Assembly (NCBI GenBank): GCA_045596365.1
Contig: JAZOCE010000016.1
Location: 1 to 44,360 of the forward strand
Direction of reading: 5' to 3'
Length of the DNA stretch: 44,360 nt
From: RGIG4079 sp045596365
GTDB taxonomy: Bacteria > Bacteroidota > Bacteroidia > Bacteroidales > Muribaculaceae
This document shows, one piece after another, positions 9,254 to 18,654 of the stretch. How positions within the stretch are numbered: the first letter of the stretch is position 1; each line of letters opens with the position of its first letter. Below the pieces are notes generated by a model, which worked only from the letters and a program-made list of their open reading frames with translations, did not search any database and had not been told where the DNA came from. The position numbers were made by a program, and so were the translations under genes.

Positions 9254-11323
9254 TTAGTTATTATAGAAATCAAGCATATTGTTTTCAACATCCTTGTTGT
9301 TGCGTAGGATTTGTACGATGCGATAACTTAAAGCATCAGCACCAAGTTGACGATTGAACATTGCTGCACTTTCGTCATAGTTGTAAGGACGATTGTCTGT
9401 GTCAATGTTTACAACTTGATAAACAACAAGAGCGTGGTTACTTTTAACCGGACCAACCAATGTATTTGGTTGAGCAACTACAGCTTGACCTGTGATTGCT
9501 GATTCGTCGATACCGAGACCGGCAATGAAACGTTGTCCAAATGTAACATCGGTGGTGTCGATAGATGTTTCCATTAATGCTGCATATCCGGCAAGGTCAT
9601 TGGCTTTGCCATCATATTTAGCAAGAAGGTCAGCTGCTTTTTTGTTGTTGCGAACTTTTTCTGTCAAGTTCGCAGCGACTGTTTTATCATCAGCCGGAAC
9701 ATATCCGTCATAGATGTCGGTAACAGCAACGGCTAAGAGTCGTTTGTCTTGTTCATCGCGGAAGATGTCAGAAACATCACCTTTATCAGCACTCATTACC
9801 CATTTAACGGCATCGCGAGATTCCGAAACATTACCAATTGTTGGAGTTGATGCAGAAACGCGAGCATTAAGGAGCTGATATCCTGCAGCAATAGCTTTAG
9901 TTGCTGTAAACGCAGTATCGGTATTGTTGGCAGCGACGAAATCGCGTAATTTGGTGTTGAGATTGTTGATGGTTGTTTGAGAAGGCTCAACTGTGTAAGT
10001 AATGCTTGCGATGTCATAAATCTTAACAGGAGCTTTGCGCTCATTTACGCGATAGAATACTGTTGTTCCTTGGATGCTGTCGCCAATGAAGAAACGACCT
10101 GTTGCTTCAGAAAGAAGTTTTGCTTTGATGGGACTTGTTTCGTTGGCAAGAGAGAACCATGCTTTTTCTTGTGAGCCTTGAACTCCTGCAGTTGTAGCAA
10201 CTTCAGCCAATGCAACACCTGAGTTGAGAACTTTCAAGATTGAATCGCGTTGAGCATTTGTGCCTTGGAATGCAAGCATGTCAACGTTAACTGAATCAAC
10301 TTCAGTTTTGCTTCCAAGTAATTTGCCAATAGTGTAAACATTGTTAGTATATGAAACGATAGAAACGCTGTCAACACCTGTTGTAGTTGCAAAATTCTTA
10401 AGTTGAGAGTTTGTTATGCGGGATGCAGGTTGAGAGATGCGTTCAACGTTGAAGTTGAAATCGTTGCTTACGCCTTCAGTGCCGGGAGTCGCTTTGAGGT
10501 TAGCAATAGCTTCTTCAACCGCTTGTTGAGCAGCGATGTTGTCTTCGGCTGAAGGGGTGATGTTCACTGCGATATAGTTAACAAGACGAGTTTCTTCGTC
10601 AAGGCGATATCCGTTCTTTTCTTTTGACCACATATCTTTGATTTCAGCAGCTGAAACAGGGAATTGGTCGTTAGCAAGAGAAGCGTAATCTTTCTTAGCA
10701 TATGCGATGTGAGTGGTGGTCGCATTTTCATCATAAAGGGCTTTAGCGTCCAATGCGTTTGCTGTGATTGCTCCTGTGAAAAGGTTGCCAAGTTTTTGCA
10801 TGCGCAACAATTCGTCGATTTGCTTTTCTTGGTTCATCCACATTGCTTGAAGTTGAGATGCTTGTTCAGCGGGGATGTTGTATTTAGCAGGATTGAATGC
10901 TATGTCATGTAGTTGGTCAGGTGTTTGTACTCCAAATTGGTTAGCAAATTGTACCATTGCAGGAAGTGCGTTTTGACCTAACATTGCTTGGCTAAGTTCT
11001 TTGTTAGTAACTGTGATTCCAAGTTCTTCCATTTCGTTGTTAAGCAACATTTCTTGAATCATTTGATTAAGAACTTGTTGTTGAGTAACGGCAGGATCTT
11101 GTTTGTAACCTTGTTGTTGATACTGTTGGCTCACTTCTTCATAACGCTTTTGGAAATCGAGGATGTCAATTTTTTCACCATCAACAGTTGCGATGGTTCT
11201 TCCACTACCGAAGAAAGTGCTACCTGAATTTAAAAAGTCACCGATGATGAACGCAAAAAGTGCTACACCGATAACGACGAGCAATAAAACTGATTTGCTT
11301 CTGATTTTTTCTAATGTTGCCAT
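9254..11323 (-). CDS. PpiD/SurA-like membrane-anchored peptidylprolyl isomerase
   Basis: The 689-residue protein starts with a short cytosolic segment (MATLEKIRSKS), one membrane helix at about 13-31, and a large periplasmic part. Just after the helix comes the SurA_N-type segment, with VDGEKIDILDFQKRYE and Gln-rich helices. A rotamase-like region lies around 340-430, and a second degenerate one in the C-terminal third (QRFIAGLGIDESAITG). This layout fits PpiD/SurA_N_3 foldases, which assist folding of exported and outer-membrane proteins at the inner-membrane surface. With several T9SS cargo proteins and outer-membrane traffic expected in this cell, that role fits. Isomerase active-site residues cannot be confirmed by eye; many PpiD rotamase domains are inactive. 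Confidence 0.88.
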   Translation of the reverse strand: MATLEKIRSKSVLLLVVIGVALFAFIIGDFLNSGSTFFGSGRTIATVDGEKIDILDFQKRYEEVSQQYQQQGYKQDPAVTQQQVLNQMIQEMLLNNEMEELGITVTNKELSQAMLGQNALPAMVQFANQFGVQTPDQLHDIAFNPAKYNIPAEQASQLQAMWMNQEKQIDELLRMQKLGNLFTGAITANALDAKALYDENATTTHIAYAKKDYASLANDQFPVSAAEIKDMWSKEKNGYRLDEETRLVNYIAVNITPSAEDNIAAQQAVEEAIANLKATPGTEGVSNDFNFNVERISQPASRITNSQLKNFATTTGVDSVSIVSYTNNVYTIGKLLGSKTEVDSVNVDMLAFQGTNAQRDSILKVLNSGVALAEVATTAGVQGSQEKAWFSLANETSPIKAKLLSEATGRFFIGDSIQGTTVFYRVNERKAPVKIYDIASITYTVEPSQTTINNLNTKLRDFVAANNTDTAFTATKAIAAGYQLLNARVSASTPTIGNVSESRDAVKWVMSADKGDVSDIFRDEQDKRLLAVAVTDIYDGYVPADDKTVAANLTEKVRNNKKAADLLAKYDGKANDLAGYAALMETSIDTTDVTFGQRFIAGLGIDESAITGQAVVAQPNTLVGPVKSNHALVVYQVVNIDTDNRPYNYDESAAMFNRQLGADALSYRIVQILRNNKDVENNMLDFYNN

Positions 11324-11406
11324 TTATTTAGTGTTTTTTTTGTTTTGTTCTGTGATTAAAATGCTATTGCGCTTGTGTTTACATGAAATTTAGGCAATAA
11401 AACGCA

Positions 11407-11438
11407 CAAAGATACATCTTTTTTCACTATCAAACAAA
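11407..11438 (-). promoter_or_regulatory. Promoter of the ppiD-like gene
   Basis: Minus strand TTTG (11435-11438), 20 bases, TATCTTTG (11407-11414): a full consensus match. No terminator hairpin is seen between metK and this promoter, so some read-through from metK is possible. Confidence 0.75.
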
Positions 11439-11504
11439 ATACTTTTTTATTATTTCTGATTTTCTAATATATTAAAAGGATGCAATCAATTGATGTGCGC
11501 AAAA

Positions 11505-12827
11505 TTAAATTGAGAATTCTTTGCGTATGATATCGACGTAATCGAGTTTTTCCCAAGTAAATAATTCAACAGTCAATGTCTTTTCCTGTTCATATTTTGA
11601 CGAGAATACTTTAGTAACCGTTTGTGGTTCGCGTCCCATATGTCCATAAGAAGCGGTTTCTTGGTAAATGGGGGCACGTAATTTCAATCGCTTTTCTATC
11701 GCATTAGGGCGCATGTCAAAAATCGAGCTTACTTTTTGAGATATTTCAGCATCGGTCATATTTACATTAGCTTTGCCATAGGTGTTTATATATAGGCTTA
11801 CAGGCTCTGCAACCCCAATTGCGTAGGCAACTTGAACAAGAACTTCATCGGCAACGCCTGCTGCAACAAGGTTTTTTGCTATGTGGCGAGCAGCATAGGC
11901 CGCTGAACGGTCAACTTTTGAGGGGTCTTTTCCTGAGAATGCACCACCGCCATGGGCTCCACGTCCGCCGTAAGTGTCAACGATGATTTTGCGACCGGTT
12001 AAACCTGTATCGCCATGAGGACCACCGATTACAAATTTGCCTGTCGGGTTAACGTGCAAAATGTAGTCGTCTCCAAATAGAGCTTGGATGTGAGAAGGAA
12101 GAGTTGCTTTAACGCGAGGGATGAGAATGTTTTTGACATCTTGTTTGATTATGTCAAGCATTTCCTCGTCGGCCTGCTCTTGTGTTTTGCTTTCGTCGGC
12201 AATGATGAATTCATCGTGTTGAGTAGAGATTACGATTGTGTGAACTCTCACCGGTTTGCCATCAGCTGAATATTCTATTGTAACCTGGCTTTTAGAGTCG
12301 GGGCGAAGATAGCTGACGGTTTGTCCTGATGGGTTTGTGTAAGTCATGCCTGAGAGTTTGCGTCGGATAGACGATAGCTCTCGAAGAAGAGAGTGGCTCA
12401 AATCTAATGGTAGTGGCATATAGTTTGCTGTGTCATTACATGCATAACCAAACATCATGCCTTGGTCTCCGGCTCCTTGTTCCTCATCTGATTCGCGTTC
12501 TACACCACGATTGATGTCGGCACTTTGTTCATGAAGTGCCGAGAAAACACCACAAGCATCGCCATCAAATTTTAATTCGCTGCGGTTATATCCGATGCCG
12601 TTGATTACTCGACGTGTAACATCCATTAAATCTATATAGGCGTTGCTCTTGACTTCACCTGCGATAACAACTTGTCCGGTAGTAACAAGTGTTTCACAAG
12701 CGACCTTTGATTGTGGATCGTGAGCAAGAAATTCGTCAAGAATGGCGTCAGAGATTTGATCGGCAACCTTGTCGGGATGCCCTTCTGATACAGATTCAGA
12801 AGTGAAAAGATAATTTTTTTCTTCCAT
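11505..12827 (-). CDS. metK: S-adenosylmethionine synthetase
   Basis: MetK makes S-adenosylmethionine from methionine and ATP, in the cytosol as a tetramer. The 440-residue protein has all family signatures: SEGHPDK near 14-20, the ATP-binding hexapeptide context GAGDQGMMFGYA near 117-128, the GGGAFSGKD P-loop-like motif near 290, and the flexible-loop and metal-site sequences between. It is somewhat longer than E. coli MetK (384 residues), as is common in Bacteroidota, mainly from insertions. Expression is probably controlled by the structured leader at 12853-12980, described separately, since SAM is the direct product. Confidence 0.98.
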   Translation of the reverse strand: MEEKNYLFTSESVSEGHPDKVADQISDAILDEFLAHDPQSKVACETLVTTGQVVIAGEVKSNAYIDLMDVTRRVINGIGYNRSELKFDGDACGVFSALHEQSADINRGVERESDEEQGAGDQGMMFGYACNDTANYMPLPLDLSHSLLRELSSIRRKLSGMTYTNPSGQTVSYLRPDSKSQVTIEYSADGKPVRVHTIVISTQHDEFIIADESKTQEQADEEMLDIIKQDVKNILIPRVKATLPSHIQALFGDDYILHVNPTGKFVIGGPHGDTGLTGRKIIVDTYGGRGAHGGGAFSGKDPSKVDRSAAYAARHIAKNLVAAGVADEVLVQVAYAIGVAEPVSLYINTYGKANVNMTDAEISQKVSSIFDMRPNAIEKRLKLRAPIYQETASYGHMGREPQTVTKVFSSKYEQEKTLTVELFTWEKLDYVDIIRKEFSI

Positions 12828-12852
12828 ATGTTAAGTCAATATAATTCATCTT

Positions 12853-12980
12853 CAACTCATAGACGCTACCACGAGCCGAAAAAATTACTAAAGCCAAAAA
12901 CATTAATGGAATGAGTTGCAGGTTTTAGCATTTTTTATGAGTGGTTGCAAGCAGCCAAATTTTTCCACTATGAGTTTTTC
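12853..12980 (-). promoter_or_regulatory. Candidate SAM-II-like riboswitch in the metK leader
   Basis: The predicted transcript start (~12981) is followed at once by an H-type pseudoknot. P1 is AGTGG (12969-12965) with CCACT (12944-12940), enclosing a 20-nt loop. In that loop TTTGGC (12959-12954) pairs with the downstream GCTAAA (12929-12924), one G-U pair included. Loop bases ATTT...TTGCA and the tail ATAAA...TGCTAAAA resemble the known SAM-II aptamer consensus. An expression platform is also visible. ATGAGTTG (12860-12853) near the start codon can pair either with CAACTCAT after the aptamer (12918-12911) or, as CTATGAGTT, with AACTCATAG at the aptamer 5' end (12976-12968). GGCTTTAG (12895-12888) could also sequester the CTAAA core. 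The aptamer class is assigned from memory of the consensus. Confidence 0.6.
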
Positions 12981-12985
12981 AAGCG

Positions 12986-13015
12986 CAAAGGTAACACTAT
13001 TTTCTGTGATATCAA
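12986..13015 (-). promoter_or_regulatory. metK promoter
   Basis: Minus strand TACCTTTG at 12986-12993 with a TTG-containing -33 box about 19 bases upstream (near 13013-13015). It places the transcript start at the 5' edge of the riboswitch candidate. Confidence 0.65.
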
Positions 13016-13044
13016 TATATAATTACATTAATTTATTATAACGC

Positions 13045-13075
13045 TTGGCAGAACGCGAATAAAACGGTAACTTTA
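13045..13075 (+). promoter_or_regulatory. Promoter of the lipoprotein-AsmA-aroB operon
   Basis: TTG (13045-13047) and TAACTTTA (13068-13075, one mismatch to TAnnTTTG) are 20 bases apart. The ATG follows 24 bases later. It diverges from the metK promoter. Confidence 0.5.
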
Positions 13076-13099
13076 CCGCATTAAAATATAGTAAATGTT

Positions 13100-13702
13100 A
13101 TGAAGTATAAATTTTTAGTCTTATCTGCGATGATGATTGTTGCGCTAAGTGGATGTGCATCGGATATAAATCTCCCTCAACCACAAAAAAATGGTGGAAT
13201 GTCATTAATGGAAGCGCTCTCAAAGCGTAAATCGACAAGGGAATTTGATTCAGAAAAAAGATTGACCGATCAGCAATTGGCTGATTTGCTTTGGGCCGCA
13301 TGCGGATTTAATCGTGAAGATAAATTGACAATACCCACAGCATTGAACAAACAGGAAGTTAGCATATATGTCATTGTCCCTGAAGGAGCATATCTTTATG
13401 ATGCTAAATCAAATGTTTTAAATGTAGTTAACACTAAGGATATACGTGAACTTGCAGGGAAGCAGGAGTTTGCACAAAAGGCATTGCTTAATATCGCAAT
13501 CGTGAGTGATAAAGAAAAAATGCCAAATGATTTATATGCCGGGACATCGGCAGGGGCTGTAATGCAAAATATATATTTGTGGTGTGCAGCAAATGAAGTG
13601 GGAACTGTAACTCGTGGCAGTTTTGATGAAGATGCACTTGCCGAAGCATTAGGACTTAATGAAAATCAACGAATAATACTTGTTCAAACAGTAGGATATT
13701 AA
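13100..13702 (+). CDS. Nitroreductase-family lipoprotein, SagB/ThcOx-like
   Basis: The protein has 200 residues and begins with a lipoprotein signal (lipobox LSGC, Cys19). The mature part resembles the small FMN-dependent nitroreductase fold: EALSKRKSTREFD (the Arg-Ser-x-Arg FMN-phosphate motif near the start), LSDQQLADLLWAACG-type helix (here LTDQQLADLLWAACGFN), and the AGTSAGAVMQNIYLWCAANEVG dimer/FMN segment seen in shorter form near residues 150-171. Members reduce varied substrates with NAD(P)H. A lipid-anchored periplasmic copy would need reductant there, so its substrate and electron donor are unclear. The next gene begins 4 bases after the stop, so they are co-transcribed. Confidence 0.85.
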   Translation: MKYKFLVLSAMMIVALSGCASDINLPQPQKNGGMSLMEALSKRKSTREFDSEKRLTDQQLADLLWAACGFNREDKLTIPTALNKQEVSIYVIVPEGAYLYDAKSNVLNVVNTKDIRELAGKQEFAQKALLNIAIVSDKEKMPNDLYAGTSAGAVMQNIYLWCAANEVGTVTRGSFDEDALAEALGLNENQRIILVQTVGY

Positions 13703-13706
13703 TCAA

Positions 13707-14426
13707 GTGATAAGAAAAGTCATTTATATTGTTGCGTTTCTGCCCATGCTGTTTATGGTAATCTCGTGTGGAGATGAAAATCAGCATGAGGTTGATGAAT
13801 CGGTATTATATGACATTGAAGAGATAAACCAATATACCGAGCATTTTGACTCAATGCCTCCTGGAGTGCACCGATTGCGCACCTATTTCAAGGGAACGTA
13901 TGGACGAGAATTTAAGGATTTGAATGATGTGCATTTGAATTCGGCAATGAGTATCGGGATAGAGCCTATTTCTGATATATCTTCGGTTTGGAAAATCGAT
14001 AAACCTATAGAAAAGATAGAAACATGTAGGGAATATTATGTCGAAGAGCTCACACATTCATTGCCTTATCTTGTGTCTGATGCAGCCGACTTGTTGCGTG
14101 AAATAGGTCAGAGATTTAATGATACATTGGATGTGCGTGGAGGAGGATATTATCGCATAAAAGTAACAAGTGTGTTGCGCACACCTGCATCAATAAAAAA
14201 ATTACGTCGAAGAAATCGTAATGCAACAAAGTCGTCGGCACATCAATATGGAACGACATTTGATATCAGCTATCGTAAATTTGTATGCGATTCGGTCAAT
14301 ATTCCTCGCACACAAGAGGATTTGAAAGGGTTGCTTGGTGAAATATTACAGGATTTGAAAGAGGAAGGACGTTGTTATGTAAAGCATGAACGACGTCAAT
14401 GGTGCTTTCACATTACTACACGATAA
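13707..14426 (+). CDS. DUF5715-type lipoprotein with an M15-like zinc peptidase signature
   Basis: This 239-residue protein begins with a signal ending in lipobox VISC (Cys21). The start is GTG-compatible, but the frame begins with ATAAGA after a likely start at 13707 (gtgataag context). Residues 155-186 read TSVLRTP ... SSAHQYGTTFDISY: the Ser-x-His-x-x-Gly-x-x-x-Asp pattern (H179, D186) of D,D-/L,D-carboxypeptidases of the VanY/M15 group. WCFHI near the end supplies the expected third ligand (H235). That predicts a periplasmic murein peptidase facing the cell wall. A basic stretch RRRNRN just before the motif is unusual. DUF5715 membership is recalled, not searched. It sits between a lipoprotein and an envelope AsmA gene, consistent with an envelope function. 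Confidence 0.75.
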   Translation: MIRKVIYIVAFLPMLFMVISCGDENQHEVDESVLYDIEEINQYTEHFDSMPPGVHRLRTYFKGTYGREFKDLNDVHLNSAMSIGIEPISDISSVWKIDKPIEKIETCREYYVEELTHSLPYLVSDAADLLREIGQRFNDTLDVRGGGYYRIKVTSVLRTPASIKKLRRRNRNATKSSAHQYGTTFDISYRKFVCDSVNIPRTQEDLKGLLGEILQDLKEEGRCYVKHERRQWCFHITTR

Positions 14427-14432
14427 AAAGTT

Positions 14433-17400
14433 ATGGAAAATATAGAGAAAACAGAATCTCAAAAGCGAGTTGGCTTTTTTAAGAAATTGACAAAAACGTT
14501 ATTGTGGATTATCTTAGGTATCGTGTTATTAATCACGTTGTTGCTCGGTTGTGTAGTGTGGATTTTAACACCTGAAAGATTGACACCCATAGTAGAGCAA
14601 TATGCCAATGAGTATCTTGATGCACAAGTGGAAATAGGAAAGGTGGAATTGACTTTCTGGAAAACGTTCCCACAATTGAAAGTTGATGTAGATTCCGTAA
14701 CTATTGTTTCTGATAATTTTAAGGAACTTGATGATTGCCGACGTGAGCTATTGCCTGCTAATGCCGACACTCTGTTGTCCTTGACTCACTTCCATGGAGG
14801 AGTGGGCGTTACTGCATTGATGTCTGGGAAAATAGAAATTTATGAGGTTGAACTGCGAAAACCGATGATAAATCTTGTGCAGTATAATGACTCGCTGTCT
14901 AATTTTGATATTATTCCGCCATCGGCTCTTGATACAACCGACTCAACGTCATTGTCATTGCCTGAAATTTCAATAGACCGATTTGTTATTGCTGATGCAT
15001 TGCCAATTACATATAAGTCTATTGCCGATAGTATAAATGTGGGGATTGTGTTAGGTGCAACGTATATCGATGGGAATAAAGCACCGCAATATGAAGTGGC
15101 TCTTAATGGTGATGTGAAAGCATTGTTGCCTCCTACGATTATAGAAAATGATTTACCAATAGGATTTAATGGAGAGATTTTGTGGAATCCTAAAACTCCA
15201 TTTGTCGTTACAATTAAAGATTTTGCGATTGATATTGCTGAGTTGCATAGCGTATTGAACACATCGGTAGATATGACTGATGATATGATAATTACAAGTT
15301 TGGATTATCGCGTTAAGGAATTGGCATTTGCCGATGTGATGAAACATATTCCTGCAGAATACAATATGCCGATGTTGCAACGCATTCAAACAGACATTAA
15401 GGTTAATGCCGGAGTGACATTGCTTGAACCATATAATCTTTCAGACAGTGTCCTTCCAAAGGTAGCGGCTATGTTAGAAATACCCAAAGGTAATCTCCAA
15501 TTTGGTAATCATCATAAACCTCTTGCTATAGCTGCATTGGTTGACGCTAACATCAACGGCCAAAATCTGAATGCATCGGTTGTTAATGTAAAGAAATTTA
15601 CGGTTAATGGGGTTAGTATAGATGTCGCAATAGATGGTACTTTCCGCTCATTACTTGAGGACCCAAATGTCAATGCCAACTTTAAAGGAAGTTTATATCT
15701 TGACAATCTACCTCCTATTCTTTTAAATCAAATTCCTGGAGAGATCAGAGGAAAACTCACTGCAAATACATCGGTGAAGTTGCGCCAAAGTTATCTCAGT
15801 AAGAATGGATTTCATAAGGTGAAAGTGTCGGGAGAGGCAAAGCTCCAAGATTTTACATATGTTGACTCTGTTGCAGATTTTTATACCCGTGAAACAACAT
15901 TCAGGTTTGGTACAAGCAATAGCTTTGTCAGAGGAGAGCATAGCGTTGACTCTATGTTGACTGCCTCTATCAAGATAGATACTGCAAGAGTGAATTATAG
16001 CGGGACTAAGCTCATTGTAAGTAATATGAGAGCCGGTGTCGGATGTAAAAATATAGCATCAAGTACTGATTCAACGCAAATAAATCCAATGCGAGCAACA
16101 ATAAGCGCTCATCGCGTTGTGTTCCAAGCATCTGACTCGTCAAGGGTGCGCATGCGAGATACAAGATGCCTCGCTTCACTCCGTCGTTTCCAGCAAGATG
16201 CAAAAATTCCGGAATTACTACTTGCTATTGACTCAAAAAGCCTGAGTTATGGTGATAAGTTAAATAGAATGAGTTTGCGAGATGGTAATGTGAAAATTAC
16301 AGCACACATTAAGAAACGCAAAAAGATGAGCCCTCGCATGCAAGCTCGTTATGACTCGATTGCTCAACTCCATCCTGATATTGCCTCAGACTCTGTGTTT
16401 AAATTGATGCGAGCATCAATGCGTAGAAGCAATAGAAATCGAGTAGAGGAAATATCGGATAAAGAAATAATGGACTTTGCTCTTGATAATTCAACGCGTG
16501 AGTTGTTGCGTCGATGGAATGTGCATGGGACAATTACTGCTAAGCGAGGACGAATGTTTACTCCATATTTCCCTTTGCGCAATGTCTTGTCAAATGTGAA
16601 TATTGATTTTACAACTGATAGTCTCTCGCTGAAAAATGTGAGTTATAATGTAGGGAAGAGCGATTTCCTTATAAATGGTTCAATAAAGAATATAAGTAGA
16701 GCTTTGACATCACGCCGAGGGGCTCCATTGTATATCGATTTTAGTGTCAGAAGTGATACTGTTGATGTAAACCAGATTGCAGAGGCTGTATTTGATGGTG
16801 CTGCATTTTCAGAAAAAGCGATTGGAAATCTCTCTCTTGAAAATATAGAGGATGAAGATAGTATGCAGATGGCAATAGAACAAATGCAAGATACATCACA
16901 AATGGCGGCATTATTGTTGCCTTCAAATATAGAAGCGACAATAAGGTTGAGGGCTCACAATGTGATATATGCCGATATGTTGATGAAGCGCATGAGAGGT
17001 ATAATTATGCTTAGAGATGGTGCATTAAATATGCATAAACTCACAGCATCGGCCGATATCGGTACAATAGGTCTATCGGCTCTTTATACTGCTCCATCTA
17101 AAAAAGATTTGAAATTTGGGTTTGGCTTAGAAATTAAGGATTTAGACCTTAATAAAGTCATAAATATGGTACCGGCAATCGATACTATAATGCCCATGCT
17201 GAAAAGTTTTGAGGGTATAATAGATGCCGATATTGCAGCAACAACCGATATAGATACTGCAATGAATTTTGTATTACCGTCGTTGAATGCTGCGATAAAA
17301 CTGCATGGAGATAGCTTGGTGCTTCTTGATGCTGATACCTTTAAGTTCTTATCAAAATGGTTGCTGTTTAAGAATAAGAAGCGTAACATGATTGATAACA

Positions 17401-17888
17401 TGACTGTTGAGATGCTCGTTGAAAATTCAGTGCTTGAATTGTTCCCATTTATGTTTGATATTGATAGATATCGATTAGGAATAATGGGTAGTAACGATAT
17501 GGCATTGAACTATAATTATCATGTGTCAGTATTGAAATCTCCGTTGCCATTTAAATTCGGACTTAATCTCTCCGGGAATATGGATGACATGAAAATCAGA
17601 GTGGGTAAAGCCAAGTTTAAAGATAAAATGGTGTCAGAACGTGTTGCTATTGTTGACACAACTCGCATAAATTTGTTAAACCAAATCGAGAATGTATTCC
17701 GTCGAGGTGTTGATGTTGCTAAATTGGGGAAATTGCAAGTTGACCGCAGCAAAATTGATACAAATTCAACGATAGATGCCGTTTCCGATACAATTTCGCA
17801 TGCCGATTCTTTGATGTTGATAAAAGAAGGTTACTTACCTGCTCCCGTAGAAGTTCCCACTGAGTTAAACTCTGATAAAAAGAAATGA
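14433..17888 (+). CDS. AsmA-family envelope protein, large
   Basis: An 1151-residue protein with a short cytosolic N-terminus, one membrane helix at about 26-47 (LLWIILGIVLLITLLLGCVV), and a very long periplasmic region of repeated beta-strand segments. The opening after the helix (LTPIVEQYANEYLDAQVEIGKVELTFWKTFPQLKVDVDSV) is the AsmA N-terminal type, and the C-terminal third contains AsmA_2-like sequence. AsmA/TamB/YhdP proteins are bridge-like lipid-transfer proteins that move phospholipid to the outer membrane. It starts 6 bases after the lipoprotein and overlaps the HAD gene by 4 bases (ATGA), so it is in the same operon. Role in lipid transport is inferred from the family. Confidence 0.88.
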   Translation: MENIEKTESQKRVGFFKKLTKTLLWIILGIVLLITLLLGCVVWILTPERLTPIVEQYANEYLDAQVEIGKVELTFWKTFPQLKVDVDSVTIVSDNFKELDDCRRELLPANADTLLSLTHFHGGVGVTALMSGKIEIYEVELRKPMINLVQYNDSLSNFDIIPPSALDTTDSTSLSLPEISIDRFVIADALPITYKSIADSINVGIVLGATYIDGNKAPQYEVALNGDVKALLPPTIIENDLPIGFNGEILWNPKTPFVVTIKDFAIDIAELHSVLNTSVDMTDDMIITSLDYRVKELAFADVMKHIPAEYNMPMLQRIQTDIKVNAGVTLLEPYNLSDSVLPKVAAMLEIPKGNLQFGNHHKPLAIAALVDANINGQNLNASVVNVKKFTVNGVSIDVAIDGTFRSLLEDPNVNANFKGSLYLDNLPPILLNQIPGEIRGKLTANTSVKLRQSYLSKNGFHKVKVSGEAKLQDFTYVDSVADFYTRETTFRFGTSNSFVRGEHSVDSMLTASIKIDTARVNYSGTKLIVSNMRAGVGCKNIASSTDSTQINPMRATISAHRVVFQASDSSRVRMRDTRCLASLRRFQQDAKIPELLLAIDSKSLSYGDKLNRMSLRDGNVKITAHIKKRKKMSPRMQARYDSIAQLHPDIASDSVFKLMRASMRRSNRNRVEEISDKEIMDFALDNSTRELLRRWNVHGTITAKRGRMFTPYFPLRNVLSNVNIDFTTDSLSLKNVSYNVGKSDFLINGSIKNISRALTSRRGAPLYIDFSVRSDTVDVNQIAEAVFDGAAFSEKAIGNLSLENIEDEDSMQMAIEQMQDTSQMAALLLPSNIEATIRLRAHNVIYADMLMKRMRGIIMLRDGALNMHKLTASADIGTIGLSALYTAPSKKDLKFGFGLEIKDLDLNKVINMVPAIDTIMPMLKSFEGIIDADIAATTDIDTAMNFVLPSLNAAIKLHGDSLVLLDADTFKFLSKWLLFKNKKRNMIDNMTVEMLVENSVLELFPFMFDIDRYRLGIMGSNDMALNYNYHVSVLKSPLPFKFGLNLSGNMDDMKIRVGKAKFKDKMVSERVAIVDTTRINLLNQIENVFRRGVDVAKLGKLQVDRSKIDTNSTIDAVSDTISHADSLMLIKEGYLPAPVEVPTELNSDKKK

Positions 17889-18637
17889 CAACATTTGTTC
17901 CACAGATAGTGCGTTTTCTTAAAAAACGCCATTATAAAGCCGTAAAGCCTCTTGCTGCTCTCATCGATATGGATGGGACTTTGTATGACTCAATGAAAAA
18001 CCATTCGGCAGCATGGTATCGCATGATTGCCGAATTGGGAATTGAGGCAACGCAAGAAGAGTTTTATATGTATGAAGGTCGCACCGGTGCATCTACAATT
18101 AATATTATTTTTCAGCGTGCCTATGGACGAGATGCCACTCCCGAGGAGATAGAGGAGTTGTATCACCGCAAAACAGTTTATTTTAGTGAACTGCCACCGG
18201 TAAAACCGATGCATGGAGCAAAGGAGATGGTAAATGTGTTAATGGAGTCAGGTATAAAACGAGTTCTTGTAACAGGCTCCGGACAAACGTCATTGATTAA
18301 TAGAATAAACGAAGATTTTCCTAATGCTTTTTCACCGGAATTGCGAGTTACATCTCGCGATGTATCTCATGGAAAACCACATCCCGAACCGTTTATTCGA
18401 GCTATGCAGCTTGCCGGAGTAAGGCCATCACAGTCAATAGCAGTAGAAAATGCTCCTCTTGGTGTGAAATCAGCGTCAGATGCAGGAGCGTTTACCATCG
18501 CAGTAACTACAGGCCCCATTCCTCAAGAGACGATGATTGATGCCGGTGCTGCTGTTGTGTTCTCGTCAATGGAAGAATGTGCTGAAAATATACATTTATT
18601 GATTTATGAGTTGCTGACAACATCATTAAAATCTTAA
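17885..18637 (+). CDS. HAD-superfamily hydrolase, beta-phosphoglucomutase-like
   Basis: The 250-residue protein has HAD motif I IDMDGTLYDS near residue 27-36 (nucleophile and acid/base Asp), motif II VTGSGQ near 133-138, and motif III/IV HGKPHPEPFIRA ... AVENAPLGVKSA. The helical cap lies between I and II. Together these place it in the beta-phosphoglucomutase/phosphatase branch (HAD IA). The first ~25 residues (TTFVPQIVRFLKKRHYKAVKP) are an extra basic extension; a later start is less likely because its ATG overlaps the asmA stop. Substrate is not predictable. Confidence 0.9.
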   Translation: MTTFVPQIVRFLKKRHYKAVKPLAALIDMDGTLYDSMKNHSAAWYRMIAELGIEATQEEFYMYEGRTGASTINIIFQRAYGRDATPEEIEELYHRKTVYFSELPPVKPMHGAKEMVNVLMESGIKRVLVTGSGQTSLINRINEDFPNAFSPELRVTSRDVSHGKPHPEPFIRAMQLAGVRPSQSIAVENAPLGVKSASDAGAFTIAVTTGPIPQETMIDAGAAVVFSSMEECAENIHLLIYELLTTSLKS

Positions 18638-18654
18638 AAAGTAGAGCTGAATTT

